The notes under the pieces were generated by a model. It ran no database searches. It had not been told where the DNA came from and saw nothing but the letters and a program-made list of their open reading frames with translations. From positions 1 to 10,432 of the forward strand of contig JALRLA010000030.1 of assembly GCA_023254645.1 (NCBI GenBank): a DNA stretch of 10,432 bases. Reading direction: 5' to 3'. A program made the translations under genes and the position numbers. The DNA is from Bacteroidia bacterium. Lineage in GTDB: Bacteria; Bacteroidota; Bacteroidia; NS11-12g; UBA955. How positions within the stretch are numbered: the stretch's first letter is position 1; each line of letters opens with the position of its first letter. Positions 7,443-10,432 of the stretch are shown piece after piece.

Positions 7443-8477
7443 CTACTGCAACTGCAGGCTAATTTGCTGTTGCCGATCGCCACATTTGAGCAGGTACAAA
7501 CCCGGCTGAAATTTCGCCAAATCAACCCGACGCGTACCGGCTGGCCACTCGGCAAGTCGCTGCCCCGACAACGTCCACAACTCTACAGGGTGCTCCGGGC
7601 TCAAGGCTTCTAGCATTAGCTCTCCAGCACTGGGATTGGGATAAGCCCAAGCTGCAGAGCGCTGCAAAGATGGAACATGGGCTGCCTGAGCATTGTAATA
7701 ACGAACCTGGGTAGCGGTAAAACCGCTAGACCCCGTGGGTGTGCCAGAGATCTCTAAAACGGGCAGTCGTTGATCGGCGCTCAACCACTTGAAGCTGACC
7801 TGATTTCTCGGCAAAGGAATTTGACCAAATTGGGTGGTTAGGGTATCTGTCTCGAAAATGACAGATTTCACCAAGAGTGCATCGTTGGCCGTGTAACCCG
7901 GCAACTTCAACGAACCATAGCCCACCACATAATTCATACGCACCCCTTGCTGCACCAAGCGAAAAGCGTTGCCGGGAACTTCAAATACAAACCGAAAGGT
8001 TGAGGTGTCTTGGTCGCCATATTCCAACGGAAACTGGTAAATTTCATCCTCATCTTCGTAGTTGGCCGCCAAAGGAAATCCGGAAAAACTGTACCCAATT
8101 CCTTCGGCCCGAAAAGCCGAATTGGAAACCGAATAAAAGCTGTAAACGTTTTGGAATTGAATGGGGCCTGCACCCAGAGAATCGGCAGTCTTCAACCCTA
8201 TTTGACCGAAAAAGTAAAAGGCATAAGGCGTTTGCAAAGAAGATTTGTACTCCACCAAGGTTTGGTTCTGACCGCTCAGGGCAGAGAAATCCCAGGTTTG
8301 GGAAGCCCCCACTTGTTTTTCCCAGCCCTTTGCAAGGGCCGTTGGCGAAGCGATAGAATAACGCATGCTGTCACCGGCTTTGGGCATATTGGTTCTGCCA
8401 ATGCTGATTTGCGCCTGCGATGAAAAGCTCAAAACCGCGGCGACTGCCCAAGTGCCAAAACGTTTGAATTCCTGCAT
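7443..8477 (-). CDS. Secreted protein of unknown function with T9SS type A sorting domain
   Basis: I do not recognise the main domain of this 344-residue protein. It has a clear signal peptide (basic Lys5/Arg6, hydrophobic 8-18, likely cleavage after Ser-Gln-Ala at 20-22). A central region of about 24-270 is rich in aromatic and beta-forming residues; its opening NMPKAGDSMRYSIAS (30-44) and TWDFSAL (61-67) resemble the start of many uncharacterised Bacteroidota secreted proteins. The C-terminal sorting domain is about 272-344: AYPNPSAGEL (278-287), VELWTLSGQRLAEW (298-311) and FQPGLYLLK (323-331). It should leave the cell by type IX secretion. Only one cysteine (Cys332) is present in the mature protein. 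It lies 57 bp upstream of pntAA on the same strand and may be the first gene of that transcript. An exact TAnnTTTG box is 4 nt before its ATG. Confidence 0.85.
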   Translation of the reverse strand: MQEFKRFGTWAVAAVLSFSSQAQISIGRTNMPKAGDSMRYSIASPTALAKGWEKQVGASQTWDFSALSGQNQTLVEYKSSLQTPYAFYFFGQIGLKTADSLGAGPIQFQNVYSFYSVSNSAFRAEGIGYSFSGFPLAANYEDEDEIYQFPLEYGDQDTSTFRFVFEVPGNAFRLVQQGVRMNYVVGYGSLKLPGYTANDALLVKSVIFETDTLTTQFGQIPLPRNQVSFKWLSADQRLPVLEISGTPTGSSGFTATQVRYYNAQAAHVPSLQRSAAWAYPNPSAGELMLEALSPEHPVELWTLSGQRLAEWPAGTRRVDLAKFQPGLYLLKCGDRQQQISLQLQ

Positions 8478-8481
8478 AAGT

Positions 8482-8489
8482 CAAAGGTA
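8482..8489 (-). promoter_or_regulatory. Candidate Bacteroidota -7 promoter box (TACCTTTG)
   Basis: TACCTTTG on the minus strand matches the Bacteroidota sigma factor -7 consensus TAnnTTTG exactly and ends 4 nt before the ATG at 8477. I see no TTTG at the usual -33 distance, so only half of a promoter is supported. If used, transcription would begin at or next to the start codon. Confidence 0.3.
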
Positions 8490-8559
8490 TACATTCGATT
8501 TTGATAAGTTCATGAACAGGGTTTTCTATGCGAGAAAAAAACGCGATTTTTGCACTCTA

Positions 8560-10263
8560 ATGAAAACCCAATGGCGTGCAAAACCTACTCCCGATTCGGA
8601 AACAGTTGCAAGCCTGTCCAAGGAGTTGAATATATCTCCTGAACTGGGTTCCATTTTGGTTCAACGCGGAATCGACACCTACGACAAAGCCCAAGCCTTT
8701 TTCCGCCCCAAACTGAGTCACCTGCACGATCCTTTCCTGATGAAGGACATGGACAAGGCGGTAAAACGCATTCGCCAGGCCGTACAGGACAAGGAAAACA
8801 TCTTGGTCTATGGCGATTACGACGTAGATGGCACAACCGCAGTAAGTGTGGTGTATTCGTATTTCAAGAATTTCAATCAGAACATTGAATATTACATCCC
8901 TGACCGCTACAAAGAGGGATACGGGATTAGCCTAGCAGGCATTGAATACGCCCATCAAAACAACTTCAAACTGATCATCGCCCTAGATTGCGGTATTCGC
9001 TCCAACGAGTTGGTGGCCAAGGCTGCTGAATTGGGAGTAGAATTCATCATTTGCGACCACCACCTTCCAGGTGAGACCGTACCACTGGCAACCGCCATCT
9101 TGAATCCCAAGCAGCACGACTGCACCTATCCCTACAAAGAGTTGTCTGGGGCGGGTATCGGCTTCAAGTTGATTCAGGCGTATACCGAAAAGGAAGGTCT
9201 GCCTTACGAGACCATCATGGACTACTTGGACTTGGTGGCCGTTTCAATCGCCAGTGACATGGTCGACGTTCGCGGTGAAAACCGTGTATTGGCTTATTAT
9301 GGCCTGAAAAAACTAAACGAGAACCCAAGCATTGGCATACAAGCCTTGCTCCAAGACGCCCAACCGGGAAAGACGTTTTCCATGATGGACATCGTCTTTG
9401 GCATAGGCCCAAAAATCAATGCCGCTGGGCGTATTGCCGATGCCAAGTCTGCCGTCAAGGTGCTGATTGAGCGTGATTACAACACCGCCAAAAAGTTAGC
9501 TGTGGTGCTGAACGAACGCAATCACGAACGCAAAGGCTTGGACACCGATATCACCAAAGAAGCGGTTGAGCAAGTGGAAAACAATGCCGAGTTTCATCAA
9601 CAACAAAGCATCGTGCTGCGCGGAGATGATTGGCACAAAGGTGTGATTGGAATCGTGGCCAGCCGCATGGTGGAACAATTTTACAAGCCCACTATTGTAT
9701 TCTCTGAAAACGAAGGCATGCTGACCGGATCAGCGCGAAGCGTACGCGGTTTCGACATTCACGAAGCCATTGGTAAGTGCAGCCAATACGTCGCTCAGTT
9801 CGGTGGTCATAAATACGCCGCTGGCTTGAGCGTTCCCATCGAAAATTACGATGGCTTCAAAACCGCCTTCGAAAAAATCGTCAATGAAACCATTGAAGCC
9901 GAAAGTTTGGTACCGGTGGTGGAATACGACTTGGAGCTTGACCCCTCTCAGGTGAGCTTGAAAATGGTCAATATTTTGAATCAAATGGCGCCCTTTGGCC
10001 CCGGCAATCACATGCCTGTGTTTCGCTTGAACCATCTCAAGAGTCAAGGAACTGCGCGCATTTTGAAAGAAAAGCACCTCAAACTGAGTATGGGCCAAGC
10101 CCCCTACTTCTTTGATTCCATTGGATTTGGAATGGCTGAGCTGTCTTCTTACGTAAAACTGGGCAACTCCTTTGACGCCTGCGTTTCATTGGAAGAAAAC
10201 CATTTCAATGGTAGAACCAATCTTCAGCTCAAGCTTCGGGACATCAAATCGACCGAAGCCTAA
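8560..10263 (+). CDS. recJ: Single-stranded-DNA-specific exonuclease RecJ
   Basis: RecJ degrades single-stranded DNA 5' to 3' in RecFOR recombination, base excision and mismatch repair. The 567 residues match usual RecJ length (E. coli 577). The DHH phosphoesterase core shows YGDYDVDGTTA (84-94), ALDCG (141-145, Asp143), CDHH (165-168), SIASDMVD (229-236) and GPKINAAGRI (283-292). The DHHA1 region shows WHKGVIGIVASR (358-369), GSARSVRGFD (390-399) and QFGGHKYAAG (413-422). The C-terminal OB-like domain covers about 455-567. The metal-binding Asp and His residues all appear intact. The frame is open upstream to 8365, but the ATG at 8560 fits best: RecJ homology begins near QWRAKP, and earlier starts would add a non-homologous tail antisense to the secreted-protein gene. 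No Shine-Dalgarno is seen; GATTTTTG at 8545-8552 is a one-mismatch -7 box. The stop overlaps that of the convergent gene. Confidence 0.96.
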   Translation: MKTQWRAKPTPDSETVASLSKELNISPELGSILVQRGIDTYDKAQAFFRPKLSHLHDPFLMKDMDKAVKRIRQAVQDKENILVYGDYDVDGTTAVSVVYSYFKNFNQNIEYYIPDRYKEGYGISLAGIEYAHQNNFKLIIALDCGIRSNELVAKAAELGVEFIICDHHLPGETVPLATAILNPKQHDCTYPYKELSGAGIGFKLIQAYTEKEGLPYETIMDYLDLVAVSIASDMVDVRGENRVLAYYGLKKLNENPSIGIQALLQDAQPGKTFSMMDIVFGIGPKINAAGRIADAKSAVKVLIERDYNTAKKLAVVLNERNHERKGLDTDITKEAVEQVENNAEFHQQQSIVLRGDDWHKGVIGIVASRMVEQFYKPTIVFSENEGMLTGSARSVRGFDIHEAIGKCSQYVAQFGGHKYAAGLSVPIENYDGFKTAFEKIVNETIEAESLVPVVEYDLELDPSQVSLKMVNILNQMAPFGPGNHMPVFRLNHLKSQGTARILKEKHLKLSMGQAPYFFDSIGFGMAELSSYVKLGNSFDACVSLEENHFNGRTNLQLKLRDIKSTEA

Positions 10264-10432
10264 TCCTTCACCCAAACTCGAACATCGTACAACGAATCAG
10301 AAGGGCTCAGAAACTGAGCAATTTCTCGGTATTGAGGCAATGATTGCAATTCAGAAAGGGGCATTGGAGCATCACGCCGGGCGTGGAAATTATCCCAAAG
10401 CAAAACGGCCCCTGATGGCATCCAATCCTGCC
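10260..10432 (-). CDS. C-terminal fragment of an unidentified protein (runs off the right edge)
   Basis: The last 56 codons of a minus-strand gene are open from the edge to a TAG at 10262-10260. They read QDWMPSGAVLLWDN, then FHARRDAPMPLSELQSLPQY, ending in YDVRVWVKD. The two other minus-strand frames are closed within this stretch. The stop shares bases with the recJ stop, the same tail-to-tail packing as at 2197-2205. The pattern of a strand ending in Trp-Asp-Asn, a short Pro-Leu helix and a final strand is reminiscent of the C-termini of some Bacteroidota membrane glycosyltransferase-like proteins, but this is a weak recollection and not a call. Confidence 0.6.
   Translation of the reverse strand, partial: QDWMPSGAVLLWDNFHARRDAPMPLSELQSLPQYREIAQFLSPSDSLYDVRVWVKD
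10305..10319. repeat. Short perfect inverted repeat downstream of recJ
   Basis: GCTCAG-AAA-CTGAGC is a perfect 6-bp stem with a 3-nt loop, 41 nt after the recJ stop and inside the convergent partial gene. It is followed by AATTTCTC, not a run of T. It could weakly slow or end recJ transcription, but it may equally be a chance result of the codons for Ala-Gln-Phe-Leu-Ser. Confidence 0.2.

Larger units (their letters stand above)
4419..8477 (-). other. Probable transcription unit: secreted protein - pntAA - pntAB - pntB (continuing into the Omp28-like gene to 2197)
   Basis: Five minus-strand genes follow one another with gaps of 57 nt, 10 nt, -4 nt and -4 nt. The pntAA-pntAB-pntB-Omp28-like part is tightly packed and almost certainly co-transcribed. 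Membership of the first gene (7443-8477) is less sure, because its 57-bp gap to pntAA could hold a separate promoter. The best candidate there, TAAATTCG at 7415-7422, departs from TAnnTTTG at one position. I see no terminator in that gap. Confidence 0.65.

Noticed and set aside
8545..8552. GATTTTTG upstream of recJ as a promoter -7 box
   Set aside because: It has one mismatch to TAnnTTTG and no TTTG at the -33 distance, in an A/T-rich stretch where such matches are common. It is mentioned only in the recJ entry.
8365..8559. Upstream in-frame extension of recJ, including an ATG at 8512 and a lipobox-like run near its start
   Set aside because: It is antisense to the signal-peptide region of the divergent secreted-protein gene, and RecJ homology begins only after 8560. 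The lipoprotein-like look is accidental.

Overview
The window comes from a Bacteroidota genome. Two secreted proteins end in type IX secretion (T9SS) C-terminal sorting domains, which are essentially limited to that phylum. Most starts lack a Shine-Dalgarno sequence, and one start has an exact Bacteroidota-type -7 box (TAnnTTTG) just upstream. I cannot place it more finely than phylum. The gene content looks chromosomal, and I saw no mobile element, CRISPR array, tRNA or rRNA.

Layout from left to right. (1) A truncated putative lipoprotein gene runs off the left edge on the minus strand (1-146). (2) Diverging from it, with only 22 bp between the two start codons, is a plus-strand DUF255/YyaL-type thioredoxin-fold protein (169-2205). 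(3) Converging on that gene, with a 9-bp tail overlap, is a minus-strand gene set read from 8477 down to 2197: a T9SS-targeted secreted protein of unknown function, pntAA, pntAB, pntB, and a large T9SS-targeted Omp28-like protein with a CxxC thioredoxin-type motif. The last three junctions are a 10-nt gap, an ATGA overlap and a GTGA overlap. (4) Diverging from this set is recJ on the plus strand (8560-10263). Its stop codon overlaps the stop of a truncated minus-strand gene at the right edge (10260-10432). All intergenic gaps are under 90 bp, so there is no gene-free stretch to describe.

Function. The pnt genes encode a three-subunit proton-translocating NAD(P) transhydrogenase, which uses the proton gradient to make NADPH from NADH. 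The downstream Omp28-like gene appears translationally coupled to pntB, an unexpected link between an inner-membrane NADPH source and an exported CxxC protein. RecJ is the 5'-3' single-strand DNA exonuclease of recombination and mismatch repair and has no evident link to its neighbours.

I see no convincing undescribed multi-gene system. The points most worth a second look are the pnt/Omp28 coupling, the extra N-terminal membrane segment of PntB, and the His/Asn arrangement in the proton channel.
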